A stretch of DNA of 64,000 nucleotides from Bremerella sp. JC817 (GTDB lineage Bacteria > Planctomycetota > Planctomycetia > Pirellulales > Pirellulaceae): assembly GCF_040718835.1 (NCBI RefSeq), contig NZ_JBFEFG010000281.1, positions 434,001 to 498,000 on the forward strand, given 5' to 3'. Positions 55,602 to 64,000 of this stretch are shown piece by piece. The position numbers and the translations under genes were made by a program. The notes beneath the pieces were generated by a model. That model was not told where the DNA came from and did no database searches. It worked only from the letters and a program-made list of their open reading frames with translations. Position 1 is the stretch's first letter, and every line of letters begins with the position of its first letter.

Positions 55602-58600
55602 TTAACGAACAAAAACAAAGGACTTTGCGTTGATCAGCACGTGTGCCAGATCTCGCCACAGTTCAACCGAGGCCAATTGATGGCCAGGATCGACCGAGAT
55701 CGTCTGGCCATGCGTCTCCAAGAACTGAGCCGCCAAAGCCCGTTCAGCATCGGTCGGCTTACGTGAAAAGGCCTGCTCGACCATTCGCTCGAATCGCAAG
55801 TTTGCATCGTCTGGTGTTTCCTGAATGGCTCGCTGTGCCCAGACATGGCACTGCTCGAGGACCATCGGATCGTTCAACAGAATCAGCGATTGGGCTGGCA
55901 CGTTCGACTGGTTTCGTCGGCCAATTGTGGTGATCGGCTGTGGCGTGTCGAAGGCGAGCATCATTGGCGACAGGAAGTTACGACGAATCGACAAATAGAT
56001 GCTTCGCCGCCCTGCCCCGTCCAGCGGTCCGCTTTGACCAGGTCGACCACGACCTTGCATGAACGCCGTGAGATGAACCGGAACACTGGGCCCGAACATC
56101 GTTTCGTCGAGGCGACCGCTGATCATCAACAAGCTGTCGCGAATCGATTCGCCCGAAAGGCGTTTTACTTCGGCCCGGTGAAACAAGTCGTTCTTCGGAT
56201 CGAGTTCTTCTGCCGTACCTTCCTGAACAGAAGACATCTGATAAGTCTGCGAAAGAACGACGCGACGAATCATCCGCTTCAGCGACCAGCCATCCGCCAC
56301 GAATTCGGTCGCCAGGTAGTCGAGCAGTTCCGGATGGGTCGGCGGCTGCCCGAGCTCTCCGAAGTTGTCGACCGTCCGCACGATGCCACGCCCCATCAAG
56401 TAATGCCAGATACGATTCACGGCCACACGTGATGCGAAAGGATTGTCAGGCTGCATCATCTGTAGCGCGAGTTCTAGTCGCCCGCTACCGACGGAATCGA
56501 ATGGATGGTCGTCGCCGGTGATCGCCGTGAGCAATCGTCGCTCGATTGGATCGGCCGGGTTACGAGCGTTACCGCGAATCAACAGGCGTTCGCTTTCCGC
56601 CGAGTTATCCCACATGCCAGGGGCCGTACGGGAACGCCATTTCACCTCGGCGAACAGCGGCAGCGTCGCATCCCGATATTGCCGCGCCAGGTCATTCAAA
56701 GGATTGGCATCGCCTGGCATCATCTTCGTCCAGTTCCGCACCAACCAGTCGGCCAGCGGTGCGTACTGAGGTTTATCAATCGCTTCATTAAAGGCCTTCA
56801 CCAACAGCGCTGCAGGACTTCCCCCTTGAGCGACGGCCGCTTGAAACGCCCCGGCAGCCGCTTGCTGTGCGGATGGCAACGGGGGAGGAGCTGCCCCTTC
56901 GGCAACCTGATAAATTTCGGCTGGCAGGCCATCAATCGGCGAGAACTCGATATGGACCGAGTGTCCTTGATAATCGCGAAGGTTGTGCGTGACCCATCGA
57001 AGTTTCTCTGGATGGTCCGTTTTAAATTCCTGGCACACGACGCCATGCAGTGGACCTTGCACCAGCCGATGCGAGTCGACGACAGCGAAGGCTCGGACAC
57101 TTCCTTTGACGAGGTAATGCACCAGACCATCGCCGAGCGTGAACGTGTTCGATTTAAGCGTTCGACCGGCGCGGTTCCAGTTGCGGATCCGACCGAAATC
57201 ATCTTGTACGCCATTCCGCAGTTTGAGCGGTTCCCAACGAGTGTCGAAGACCGCGGCCGTTTCGGTTCGGACGCCAGCGACCTCTGGCTGTTCGGTCTTC
57301 GCCCAGACGAATTGCCCGGCCGGTTGTGGTGCCAATCCGAAGACAAAGCCATCGACACGCCACTGATCAGGAATCGTCTGACTGAAGTCGTTGACGATCT
57401 GGCCCGAATAGGTAGCCACTTCGCTGGTAAGCTGCGTCTCGGATGGCTGACCATCACCTTGAATCGCCATCGCCCAGTAGTGCAGCGGATGCTGTTGATC
57501 TTTGCGGGCCTTTGCGAGTTCGGCAGCCCAGGCCGAGTCTGCTTGGGTCAGCTCTTTTTCCCATTGGACACTGACCTGGGACACTTGCTGGCGATAGATT
57601 GCCTTCGCCTTTTGCTGAAACTCGGTGTTCAGTTTTTCCAGCGACTGGGCAATTCGCTGATTGTGAGGTTCGGTTTCAAAACGAACCTGGCGATAGGCCG
57701 AGCTTTGCAGGAAGCCCATCTGAGCGTAGTAGTCGGCCTGACTGATGGCATCGAATTTATGATCGTGGCAACGAGCACAAGTCACCGTCAGCCCGAGAAA
57801 CGCTTTGTTCATCACGTCGAGCATGTTGTCGAAGCGATCGGTTTCGTCCTTGCGGATATCGACCGGCGAATGCACCCAGTCTCCCATGTGCCAGAAGCCT
57901 GTCCCCAGGACCGATTCGTTGAAACCGGTTTGAGCATCGACGCGGGGCTGCGGGAGAAGGTCGCCGGCGATGTGCTCGATGACCAGTTCATTGTAAGGGA
58001 TGTCAGCATTCAGAGAGCGAATCACGTAGTCGCGATACTCGAACGCATTTGGGATGTCGTAATCAAACTCGTGCCCACGTGATTCGGCGTAGCGCACCAG
58101 GTCGAGCCAATGGCGTCCCCAATGTTCGCCGAAGCGAGGCGACGCGAGCAATTGATCGACCACCTTTGCTAAAGCTTCTGGCGAGGGATCCCTGAGGTAC
58201 GCTTCCAGTTGCTCGGGCGTTGGCGGCATGCCGGTCAGATCGAAGTAAACACGGCGCAGCAGCGTGGCTTGATCGGCTGGGGAATTCGGCGTGAGGTTGG
58301 CCTCTTCCAGCTTCGCGAGAATGAATCGGTCGAGAGGATCCTTCGCCCAGGCCTCGTTCTTGACGGTCGGCAGTGCTGGGCGGGTGACCGGTTGCCAGGC
58401 CCAGTGATCTGCTTTGCGCTGCTCCAGATCGAAGACTTCTTTCATCGGCGTGTTGTCTTCACCGGGTGGCCAGGCCGCACCCGTAGCGACCCACTTCTCG
58501 AGCTTGGCGATTTCGTCTTCTGGCATCCGCGACTTAGGAGGCATCTGATAGATGCCGTCGTAGTGGATTGCTTCAATCAGCAGACTTTCGTCCGGCTTGC

Positions 58601-58865
58601 CCACAACGATCGAAGCCCCGCTGTCGCCACCTTCCAAGATGGCGGCGCGCGACGTGAGGTAGAGCCCACCACCAGGCGTCTCGGCCTCGGGCCCATGGCA
58701 TTCAAAGCAGCGATTGGCGAGAATAGGCCGAATGTCTTTCTCGAAGAATTCCAGCTGCTGCGCGTCGAATTGCGGCGAGGCCTCTTCGGCGGCATCGACC
58801 GTGATAGTCACGATCAGTGTCAGCGCAACGGCAGCCAGCAATGTTCTGAGGCGAGAGAACGTCAT
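55602..58865 (-). CDS. PSD1/DUF1549/DUF1553 protein with c-type haem motif
   Basis: 1087 residues from the ATG at 58865, where a signal peptide begins (FSRLRTLLAAVALTLIVTITVDA); a longer frame to 59114 lacks protein character. Cys53-His57 (CFECH) is a planctomycete cytochrome-c (PSCyt1) site; DUF1549 follows (about 215-420, including a second CARCH motif), a middle region of beta pattern, and DUF1553 at the C-terminus (RVAVNRIWHYLMGRGIVRTVDNFG, PAQSLILLNDPMV). It is exported. The pair with DUF1501 is typical of planctomycetes; a role in oxidation of an unknown organic substrate has been suggested but not shown. Confidence 0.93.
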   Translation of the reverse strand: MTFSRLRTLLAAVALTLIVTITVDAAEEASPQFDAQQLEFFEKDIRPILANRCFECHGPEAETPGGGLYLTSRAAILEGGDSGASIVVGKPDESLLIEAIHYDGIYQMPPKSRMPEDEIAKLEKWVATGAAWPPGEDNTPMKEVFDLEQRKADHWAWQPVTRPALPTVKNEAWAKDPLDRFILAKLEEANLTPNSPADQATLLRRVYFDLTGMPPTPEQLEAYLRDPSPEALAKVVDQLLASPRFGEHWGRHWLDLVRYAESRGHEFDYDIPNAFEYRDYVIRSLNADIPYNELVIEHIAGDLLPQPRVDAQTGFNESVLGTGFWHMGDWVHSPVDIRKDETDRFDNMLDVMNKAFLGLTVTCARCHDHKFDAISQADYYAQMGFLQSSAYRQVRFETEPHNQRIAQSLEKLNTEFQQKAKAIYRQQVSQVSVQWEKELTQADSAWAAELAKARKDQQHPLHYWAMAIQGDGQPSETQLTSEVATYSGQIVNDFSQTIPDQWRVDGFVFGLAPQPAGQFVWAKTEQPEVAGVRTETAAVFDTRWEPLKLRNGVQDDFGRIRNWNRAGRTLKSNTFTLGDGLVHYLVKGSVRAFAVVDSHRLVQGPLHGVVCQEFKTDHPEKLRWVTHNLRDYQGHSVHIEFSPIDGLPAEIYQVAEGAAPPPLPSAQQAAAGAFQAAVAQGGSPAALLVKAFNEAIDKPQYAPLADWLVRNWTKMMPGDANPLNDLARQYRDATLPLFAEVKWRSRTAPGMWDNSAESERLLIRGNARNPADPIERRLLTAITGDDHPFDSVGSGRLELALQMMQPDNPFASRVAVNRIWHYLMGRGIVRTVDNFGELGQPPTHPELLDYLATEFVADGWSLKRMIRRVVLSQTYQMSSVQEGTAEELDPKNDLFHRAEVKRLSGESIRDSLLMISGRLDETMFGPSVPVHLTAFMQGRGRPGQSGPLDGAGRRSIYLSIRRNFLSPMMLAFDTPQPITTIGRRNQSNVPAQSLILLNDPMVLEQCHVWAQRAIQETPDDANLRFERMVEQAFSRKPTDAERALAAQFLETHGQTISVDPGHQLASVELWRDLAHVLINAKSFVFVR

Positions 58866-58989
58866 CGCTTCGGTCCAGGCGGGTTGTGGAGAAGGAAGTG
58901 AGGTGGGATGGATTAGTTCCACCTTATCATTATGCCGCCCAGGTGTCACTATTTCTCTTGGCTCAATTTCACGGAGACCGGTTCCACCC

Positions 58990-59559
58990 ATGAATTGCCA
59001 ACTTGCCTTGAAAGAATGGAACGTCGTCTGCGAGGCGATTCGCCGCGGACAACAGATCGTCCTGGCCCGCAAAGGTGGGATTTCAGAACCCGAAGGTGAG
59101 TTTGAATTGCCCAAAGACCGCTTCTGGCTCTACCCGACTTACTTCCACGAGGCAGGATCGAAGCTGAACGAATTGGGGAAGAAGTTGTTAGAAGATCATC
59201 CCGAGTTCACCCAGCCTCCGGCATCGGCGGAGGTAACGCTCGACCTGGTGTGCGAAGTGGTCGAAGCGATCTACATCGAAGACGAATCGAAGCTGCGCGC
59301 ATCGTTGTTTGAACAGGTCTTAAACCAAGAGGCCTTGACGGCCCGCTTTCATTATCGGAACCCTGGAATTCACCTGCTGGTGATCCGCGCCTACGAGGTT
59401 ACCTCGCCCGCCACGGTGGTCCCGACCGAGGCGATGGCAGGCTGTAAGAGTTGGGTCGAGCTTGCCGAGTCGCTAGACCCTGGCCAGCTATCGCCGATCG
59501 TCGAAGAAGGCTCGTTCGAGATTCGCAAAAATTTACTACTTTCCGCCCTGAAGGCGTGA
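58990..59559 (+). CDS. DUF1802 protein
   Basis: 189 residues from the ATG at 58990 (upstream frame is not protein-like). The family N-terminus is clear: LALKEWNVVCEAIRRGQQIVLARKGGI, followed by FELPKDRFWLYPTYFHE. The protein is cytoplasmic and of unknown function. Divergent from the PSD1 gene with 124 bases between. Confidence 0.85.
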   Translation: MNCQLALKEWNVVCEAIRRGQQIVLARKGGISEPEGEFELPKDRFWLYPTYFHEAGSKLNELGKKLLEDHPEFTQPPASAEVTLDLVCEVVEAIYIEDESKLRASLFEQVLNQEALTARFHYRNPGIHLLVIRAYEVTSPATVVPTEAMAGCKSWVELAESLDPGQLSPIVEEGSFEIRKNLLLSALKA

Positions 59560-59765
59560 ACCTACAATTGGATTGCCCTGTCCTAAGGGGGCGTTCACCG
59601 AGGAACATGATGAAAAAATGGTCTTGCCATTTTGGAAATCATGTTGCAAAGTGAGGTTTACCTAGGGTCGCGTCACGCAACGCGACGTTACTGAAGACCG
59701 GCGGTTGGCTCTACACGGCGTTCTGTCCAACCAAAGGTGAGCTTTAGTAGAAAGGAGGTGTTCCA

Positions 59766-59807
59766 GTGGAATATGTCTGTAGTTGCCGTAGAGGTGGTTT
59801 TGCCTAA
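59766..59807 (+). CDS. Candidate 13-residue micro-ORF with CXC
   Basis: GTG at 59766 is seven bases after GGAGG, the ideal spacing, and encodes MEYVCSCRRGGFA. The TAA lies in the left arm of the main stem-loop, as in some leader peptides. An overlapping alternative in another frame starts at ATG 59773 and encodes 29 residues to TAA at 59862 (MSVVAVEVVLPNGCRR... ending SYRNLF), but its spacing from GGAGG is 14 bases. Only one, or neither, may be real. Confidence 0.35.
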   Translation: MEYVCSCRRGGFA

Positions 59808-59889
59808 CGGCTGCCGGCGGGTTGCCGGTAGGCAACCACATTCCTATCGGAACCTCTTCTAAGAGAATCCGATCAGGCTACCAATGAGG

Positions 59890-59930
59890 CCCCGCAAGTC
59901 CCGTGCAGGATTTGCGGGGTTCTCTTTTTC
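59890..59930 (+). terminator. Intrinsic terminator of the small unit
   Basis: CCCCGCAAGTCC at 59890-59901 pairs with GGATTTGCGGGG at 59908-59919 (one G-U pair, 6-base loop), followed by TTCTCTTTTT. Confidence 0.88.
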
Positions 59931-59995
59931 TTGGGCTTCGTATCTGCGTCGAAGCGATGCCGCTGACCACCTTTAAAAATCCAAAGTGTCTTCCG

Positions 59996-60817
59996 TTACT
60001 TTGCGAAGCGGAATCCACCGGGTGCGTTCTCGTCGGCGACGATTCGCTCGCCTCCGTTGATGGTGATCATCGCTTTCAGCACTTCCGGCGGAAGGTCTGG
60101 CGATAGCTGGACGACGTGTCCATCGGCCATGACCGCGCATGGTCCGTCAGGATGATGGCTCGAAATCGACATCTTTTCCGGATCGTTGATCTGAAACGAC
60201 ATCGTCTCGACATCGAAGTCTTTCGGCTCGAGCCAAGAGATCTCTTCCGAAATGCTTTCTGCCACGGCGATCGTGGTGGAAAGGCCATCCGAAATGTCTC
60301 GCAGATTGCGACCACCTTCCGGCAGGCCGAAAGCATTGTCTCCAACGAGCATTAAATAGTTCGTGTGCGTTGACTTGGTGTTGCGTTCGCTCGGGCACTG
60401 CCATATCCAACTGGCGTATGACGGTTTGTCTCGATTAACCTTCCCCGGGATAAGGTCACTTGCCAGTTCCTTGCGAGTCCGTTCGGGAGGTTTGCCTTCG
60501 TAATGAAACTCGCGGAACTCCAACGTTTGATTCCATTCGCTATTCCAAGGCTCGTCGAGGCGATATAGCGAATAGAACACTGAAGACTCGACAAATGGAT
60601 GAATGCGAATTCGCCAACTGTTGTCGAGCATTCTCGCCGGAGGCATCTTCAGGTAAGTGTCGTGATAGTTGTGAAGCGCCAACATCACCTGTTTCAGATG
60701 GTTCTGGCACTCCATCGTATGGGCGGCATGGCGTGCGTCTTGAATTGCCTTAGCCAGCAACGGCACCGTAACGAGAATCCCGATCCCGATGCACACCAAT
60801 ATAAGTTTACGCTTCAT
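59996..60817 (-). CDS. Short DUF1559-type protein lacking the prepilin signature
   Basis: 273 residues. It keeps the DUF1559 core ([61 protein letters not shown]) but its N-terminus is a plain membrane helix ([18 protein letters not shown]) instead of [15 protein letters not shown]. It is thus likely membrane-anchored and not processed as a pseudopilin. It is 138 bases downstream of the lipoprotein gene, with a terminator between, so it may be separately transcribed. Confidence 0.88.
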   Translation of the reverse strand: MKRKLILVCIGIGILVTVPLLAKAIQDARHAAHTMECQNHLKQVMLALHNYHDTYLKMPPARMLDNSWRIRIHPFVESSVFYSLYRLDEPWNSEWNQTLEFREFHYEGKPPERTRKELASDLIPGKVNRDKPSYASWIWQCPSERNTKSTHTNYLMLVGDNAFGLPEGGRNLRDISDGLSTTIAVAESISEEISWLEPKDFDVETMSFQINDPEKMSISSHHPDGPCAVMADGHVVQLSPDLPPEVLKAMITINGGERIVADENAPGGFRFAK

Positions 60818-60896
60818 GACTCATTCCGATGGTCGACAAGTTGCCAACATCATCGTAAAGCAAAGGGACATTCCGTGCGAATCGCTGGCCAAGAAA

Positions 60897-60929
60897 ACAA
60901 AACACGCCGGTGTTGGGGCCGGCGTGTTT
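60897..60929 (-). terminator. Intrinsic terminator after the second lipoprotein gene
   Basis: AAACACGCCGG at 60900-60910 pairs perfectly with CCGGCGTGTTT at 60919-60929 (8-base loop); the A-rich stretch before it is a T tract on the minus strand. It lies 27 bases past the stop at 60956. Confidence 0.85.
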
Positions 60930-60955
60930 CTCTAGCAAATGGGATGTTGAGGTGA

Positions 60956-61348
60956 CTACTTCTTCAGATCAAAGGTGTAGACATTTTCAGCCTTGTTTTC
61001 GACCGTTTTGGTCAGGGTCGTTTGCGTGTTGTATTTCGCGGGGATGTACGGAATGTAATTTGGCAGGCCGTCGGGTGCTGGCTTATCTCCGACCCGATTG
61101 GCTGTGATTTCGACCTTCTTTTCGCCTGGTGTGGCGATGAAGGAGAACTCCCCGTTGGTGATGGGCCCGGCACCCACCGGCCCAGTTCCATCCGCCGGGA
61201 TAAACAGAATCTCTCCCGTTTCGACCGGAGTTCCTTCAAAGGTCACGGTCCCCTTTACGGTGATCTCGGAAGCGGTATTGCAGCCTCCCAGTGATACGAT
61301 CAGGCCGAGTCCGATCAATAGGGCAATTCTCTTTCGATGGATATCCAT
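60956..61348 (-). CDS. Lipoprotein with carboxypeptidase-regulatory-like domain (second cassette)
   Basis: 130 residues. Signal peptide with lipobox SLGGC, then a single beta domain starting VKGTVTFEGTPVETGEILFIPADG with GEKKVEITANRVGDKPAPDG and closing NYIPYIPAKYNTQTTLTKTV. AGGAAG precedes the ATG. It follows a DUF1559 gene by 66 bases and repeats the arrangement at 13497-15040, which supports a functional pairing of these two families. Confidence 0.88.
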   Translation of the reverse strand: MDIHRKRIALLIGLGLIVSLGGCNTASEITVKGTVTFEGTPVETGEILFIPADGTGPVGAGPITNGEFSFIATPGEKKVEITANRVGDKPAPDGLPNYIPYIPAKYNTQTTLTKTVENKAENVYTFDLKK

Positions 61349-61414
61349 GCGTCGTCTTTCTTCCTGGGCCGAAGGGATTCAGTTCCCTCCGACGTTGTCT
61401 CGTCCCGTTGCTAA

Positions 61415-62362
61415 TTAATACGACTTGGGAACTTCGCCACCAGAACGGGTTCCGAGATCTCGCCAGGTTTGCGTATCGATTGTTTCTGGCACGAAGTGTA
61501 CGCTGGCATCCATCAACGTCATCAACGCACCGCCTGGATGCATGCTGCGAGAATAGATCACCTGGGTGTTGGTGTCCTGGGCGCAAGGCGCGTAAGAAGG
61601 ACTCGTCGGCGAACCTTGGCATGTGCGGCACTTGTCCGAGGCGGTCGTGTTCGGCGGCAAACGGGTGCTGACGATGCTGCTCAAGTGATCTGCCCGGTAG
61701 TACCGACCACGCCAGTCGCGTTTGCCGGTGATGTTCGAGGGAACAAGCAGGATTTCAGCGGCCATCACCGTGTTGGCGGTCCCATCGGTGACCGACGAGA
61801 AATCGGTCTTCGACAGGTAAAAGAACATGCCACTGGCGGCGTTGTCGGTGGTGGTCGTGATCTCTTCGTTGCCGTGGCAAAGCAGATAGTTACCGTGGAA
61901 CCCGTCGTTAAAGTCAGGCACCGGTTCGCCGGTTCCGTGCACTTCGCCGGTCTGACCACGATTCGGATCGGAAGGGCACATCAATGTCTCGATCTTCGTG
62001 TTCATCAAGGCACTAGGGAACGCATTCGAGTTGCGCGTGGTGAAGTACTGCGAGAGCTGATCGTGTAGCGCCGCTTGCTCCAGGTAAGGCAGGATGACCG
62101 GCATCCACGACATCGAGTGTGGCGGCGTGTTCAAACTGTCGTTCAAACCGTCGGCAAACACCCCGGGCGGAAAGACACGATGGGTATCGTGATAGTTGTG
62201 GAGCGCCAGCCCCAGTTGCTTTTGATGATTCGAGCAGGTCATTCGCCGGGCCGCTTCGCGGGCTTGCTGCACAGCAGGCAACAGCAACGCAATTAACACC
62301 CCAATGATCGCAATCACAACCAGCAATTCCACGAGCGTGAAGCCCGTCCGTTTGAGCACCAT
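61415..62362 (-). CDS. DUF1559 protein with prepilin-type N-terminus (second cassette)
   Basis: 315 residues; AAGGA seven bases before the ATG. N-terminus [21 protein letters not shown] and the invariant [38 protein letters not shown] follow; the C-terminus has MHPGGALMTLMDASVHFVPETIDTQTW. It is a pseudopilin-like exported protein of unknown role, paired with the lipoprotein downstream. Confidence 0.95.
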   Translation of the reverse strand: MVLKRTGFTLVELLVVIAIIGVLIALLLPAVQQAREAARRMTCSNHQKQLGLALHNYHDTHRVFPPGVFADGLNDSLNTPPHSMSWMPVILPYLEQAALHDQLSQYFTTRNSNAFPSALMNTKIETLMCPSDPNRGQTGEVHGTGEPVPDFNDGFHGNYLLCHGNEEITTTTDNAASGMFFYLSKTDFSSVTDGTANTVMAAEILLVPSNITGKRDWRGRYYRADHLSSIVSTRLPPNTTASDKCRTCQGSPTSPSYAPCAQDTNTQVIYSRSMHPGGALMTLMDASVHFVPETIDTQTWRDLGTRSGGEVPKSY

Positions 62363-62569
62363 GGGACCATCCTTATGAAGTAATGACGAGATTATGGAAG
62401 AGCATCCTTCACACGGATTTTATAACGGTGCACTATCTACCAGCACTACTTTTTCCTCTTTTTTTCTTTTTCCCCTTCACATAACTCCCCATAAGGGTGG
62501 ACTAGCAGGCAACAAGGTTTACCTAACTCACCCCCCCCTCTACAGGGAGGACCGTGGACTCGAACGCAC

Positions 62570-62609
62570 AAAAAAAGCCCCACCCGAGCATGTGCCAGGG
62601 TGGGGCTTT
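62570..62609 (-). terminator. Intrinsic terminator of the metalloprotease gene
   Basis: AAAGCCCCACCC at 62574-62585 pairs perfectly with GGGTGGGGCTTT at 62598-62609 (12-base loop); the preceding A-run is a T tract on the minus strand. The remaining 62363-62569 bases hold pyrimidine-rich, nearly featureless sequence upstream of the DUF1559 gene. Confidence 0.88.
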
Positions 62610-62649
62610 GGTTTGCTTTGAAAGCGTTGCCCGAAGGCAACCGCTTCGC

Positions 62650-64000
62650 TTACGGACGCGATAGCGTCAGCTCGGCGTCGAGAACCTTTTCGATCCGACG
62701 GGTCGTTTCCAACAAGTGGGCACGAGTGTAAGGATCGAGTTCCAGGTCTTTCTCTTGCAGTTCTTCCAGCTTCTCTTGCAGGTCGATCAACTGAGCATAA
62801 GCGATCGTCTGGCAGTCGGCCGGAGCGAAAGCATCCCCCATTGCCAGGGTCGACAGACGCTGCAGATAATCTCGCTGCAGGTTACGACGCAGGCTACTGA
62901 TCGCCGGCTTGCGAACCGTGTACTCACCTTCTTCCAGTGAATCGAGTTCGCTGTAGATGGAGTCGGTCAGCGACTGGATCATTTCTGCCGTGGTGAAGGC
63001 GTCTTCGTCGGCAGGAACTTTCAGTTCGGCATCGTGCATCCGCTCGAGGTTCATAGCTCCCATCATGCGGGACAAGATCTGCGACTGCCATCGCGAGATG
63101 GTGTCGTGGATCGCGTAGTCACCCTTCACGTCGAAGTTGGTACCCCAGTGGTTCCAGTGCGAAGGAGCCAACTTGTTGTACAGGTCGGCATCGAACTGGA
63201 ATGGAGCGTCGCTGAAGACCTGTTCGCTGAGCAGGGTCATCACTTCACGCTGCTTTTCGGCGGGAACGATTTCGAATGGTGCCTTGGCGTCCTTCTGACC
63301 CTTGTGGGCTCGATTGACGTGCACACCACCGATGTAACGCGAAGCGAAGTACATTGCCTGACCGTGGGTGTTCAACAAGGTGTTGAAGGCCTGACGGGCA
63401 CGCGAGTAGTCGTCGCCATCTTCGACCACGCGATCGGCCAGACCATCCATGGCAGCTTGAACGACGGCGGCCTGGTTCTTAGCGAACTCGATGGCGTCTT
63501 TGCCGAAGTCAAAGCGGTTGGAATCTGGATCTGGCGAGATGCTCGTGGTGTCTTCATCGGTCGAGAAGTGCAAAGCTGGCTCGGTGCTGCGCGAGGCAAT
63601 CTTGCCGAGTTCACCCTTTTCGCCATCGGTACCACCGCTGAACGGCTTGTAACCGTATTCGATGGCCCACATGTCGTAGTCACCGATCGACTGAGGGAAG
63701 AACAGACCTTGCTTCTGGCCTGGAGGCGCGATGTGTGGTGGAACGTAGTCCATCACGCTGGCAACCGTTGCGGCGTCGCCTTCCATCTGGCTCATTTCTT
63801 CCATCGTGCGGTACTTACTGGCGACGAAGTTGTGACGCAGACCAAGGGTGTGCCCCACTTCGTGCATTGCCACTTCCTTCAGGCCTTCCATGATCATGCG
63901 ATCGAGCAGTGCATCACGCTCTTTCTTGATCTCTTCCGCCGAAGGCTTCTTTTCTTCTTCTTTCTTTTCGTCGTCCTTCGACTCTTCTTTTTCTTCCTTC
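62650..64000 (-). CDS. Zinc metalloprotease (metzincin-like, DUF4953/DUF5117 type), 3' part
   Basis: The frame stays open to the window edge, so the gene is cut at its 5' end; 450 codons are visible. The zinc site HEVGHTLGLRHN is followed by a Met-turn SVMDY some 40 residues later, which places it among metzincins; the long C-terminal helical region (IFSELD, KLEELQEKDLELD) fits the DUF4953/DUF5117 proteins of planctomycetes and Bacteroidetes. Directly before the catalytic helix comes a Lys/Glu-rich stretch (KEEKEESKDDEKKEEEKK) that looks like a flexible insert. The upstream propeptide and domains are outside the window. Confidence 0.88.
   Translation of the reverse strand, partial: KEEKEESKDDEKKEEEKKPSAEEIKKERDALLDRMIMEGLKEVAMHEVGHTLGLRHNFVASKYRTMEEMSQMEGDAATVASVMDYVPPHIAPPGQKQGLFFPQSIGDYDMWAIEYGYKPFSGGTDGEKGELGKIASRSTEPALHFSTDEDTTSISPDPDSNRFDFGKDAIEFAKNQAAVVQAAMDGLADRVVEDGDDYSRARQAFNTLLNTHGQAMYFASRYIGGVHVNRAHKGQKDAKAPFEIVPAEKQREVMTLLSEQVFSDAPFQFDADLYNKLAPSHWNHWGTNFDVKGDYAIHDTISRWQSQILSRMMGAMNLERMHDAELKVPADEDAFTTAEMIQSLTDSIYSELDSLEEGEYTVRKPAISSLRRNLQRDYLQRLSTLAMGDAFAPADCQTIAYAQLIDLQEKLEELQEKDLELDPYTRAHLLETTRRIEKVLDAELTLSRP

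Larger units (their letters stand above)
59749..59930 (+). ncRNA. Candidate small structured transcript with leader-peptide-like ORF and terminator
   Basis: In order: AGAAAGGAGGTG at 59749-59760, then a T and TCCAG, so that 17 of 18 bases match the complement of the common 16S rRNA 3' tail; two overlapping small ORFs; a long stem (59794-59806 with 59129+700 i.e. 59829-59839, 2-base bulge) enclosing a CCGGC/GCCGG hairpin (59814-59818 with 59824-59828); a second stem near 59845-59873 (TCGGA/TCCGA around a CTCT/AGAG hairpin); and an intrinsic terminator. This is a compact unit separate from both neighbours. Whether it is a protein-coding or regulatory RNA is unresolved. Confidence 0.5.
59560..59995. 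other. Intergenic region holding a small-ORF/structured-RNA unit
   Basis: 436 bases with several palindromes: GTCGCG/CGCGAC near 59669-59688, GGTTGG/CCAACC near 59703-59732, an extreme ribosome-binding site at 59749-59760, two overlapping small open frames, two stem-loops and a strong terminator ending near 59930. The individual parts are listed separately. Confidence 0.7.

Noticed and set aside
56505..58082. 525-codon plus-strand open frame
   Set aside because: Antisense to the PSD1/DUF1553 gene, which has clear domains. The shadow protein shows no motif.
59749..59766. Fragment of a 16S rRNA gene on the minus strand
   Set aside because: The similarity to the 16S 3' end is limited to about 18 bases and does not continue; no rRNA gene is present. 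It is better read as an extended ribosome-binding site or pairing element.

Overview
The window looks like a chromosomal segment of a marine/freshwater planctomycete of the Pirellulaceae type (Blastopirellula/Rhodopirellula-like). The evidence is the gene content: DUF1559 proteins with a prepilin-type N-terminus, a DUF1501 plus DUF1549/DUF1553 'PSD1' cytochrome pair, a sulfatase, a giant surface protein with an LEDRSML N-terminal motif, tetrahydromethanopterin C1 genes, OleC/OleD homologs, and an rsmH gene that is not embedded in a division/cell-wall cluster. About fifty protein genes, one tRNA and about ten intrinsic terminators can be supported. No IS element, prophage or CRISPR array is visible.

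Layout. 1-5.4 kb (+): the end of a molybdopterin nitrate reductase, then a NirB-like flavoprotein fused to a histidine-containing membrane domain, an 11-site multiheme cytochrome c, a one-heme DUF3365 lipoprotein and a HAMP membrane protein; the first four look like one electron-transfer system. 5.4-9.3 kb: a disordered acidic/arginine-rich protein, a predicted outer-membrane protein and a Cys-rich secreted protein. 9.4-12 kb (-): two tandem cystathionine-synthase-family PLP enzymes. 12.4-22.6 kb: CAP-domain protein, a lipoprotein/DUF1559 cassette, a putative secreted His-Cys peptidase gene interrupted by one in-frame TAG, DUF2293, an AI-2E transporter, a sulfatase and an amidohydrolase. 22.7-26.5 kb (-): a 1262-residue surface protein with five near-identical 104-residue repeats.

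27.2-38.7 kb (-) is the most interesting part: eleven consecutive same-strand genes, in transcription order mch, an ATP-grasp ligase, oleC-like, a zinc-ribbon membrane protein, oleD-like, FabF, ACP, two CrtI-like desaturases/isomerases, FabZ and a FabI-like reductase. It looks like a dedicated acyl-chain pathway (unusual lipid, polyene, hydrocarbon or beta-lactone), translationally coupled to C1-cofactor genes at its front.

38.9-54 kb holds housekeeping genes: TPR protein, rluD, a BshB1-like deacetylase, a glycerophosphodiesterase, a CbiE-CbiT fusion, a hydroxyacid dehydrogenase, an Ntn-hydrolase, an A-type Fe-S carrier and cysteine desulfurase, NUDIX, queA, a GT4 glycosyltransferase, rsmH and tRNA-Lys. 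54-64 kb holds the DUF1501/PSD1 pair, DUF1802, a compact unexplained small-ORF/structured-RNA unit near 59.75-59.93 kb with a strong terminator, a second DUF1559/lipoprotein cassette, and the 3' part of a zinc metalloprotease that runs off the window end.
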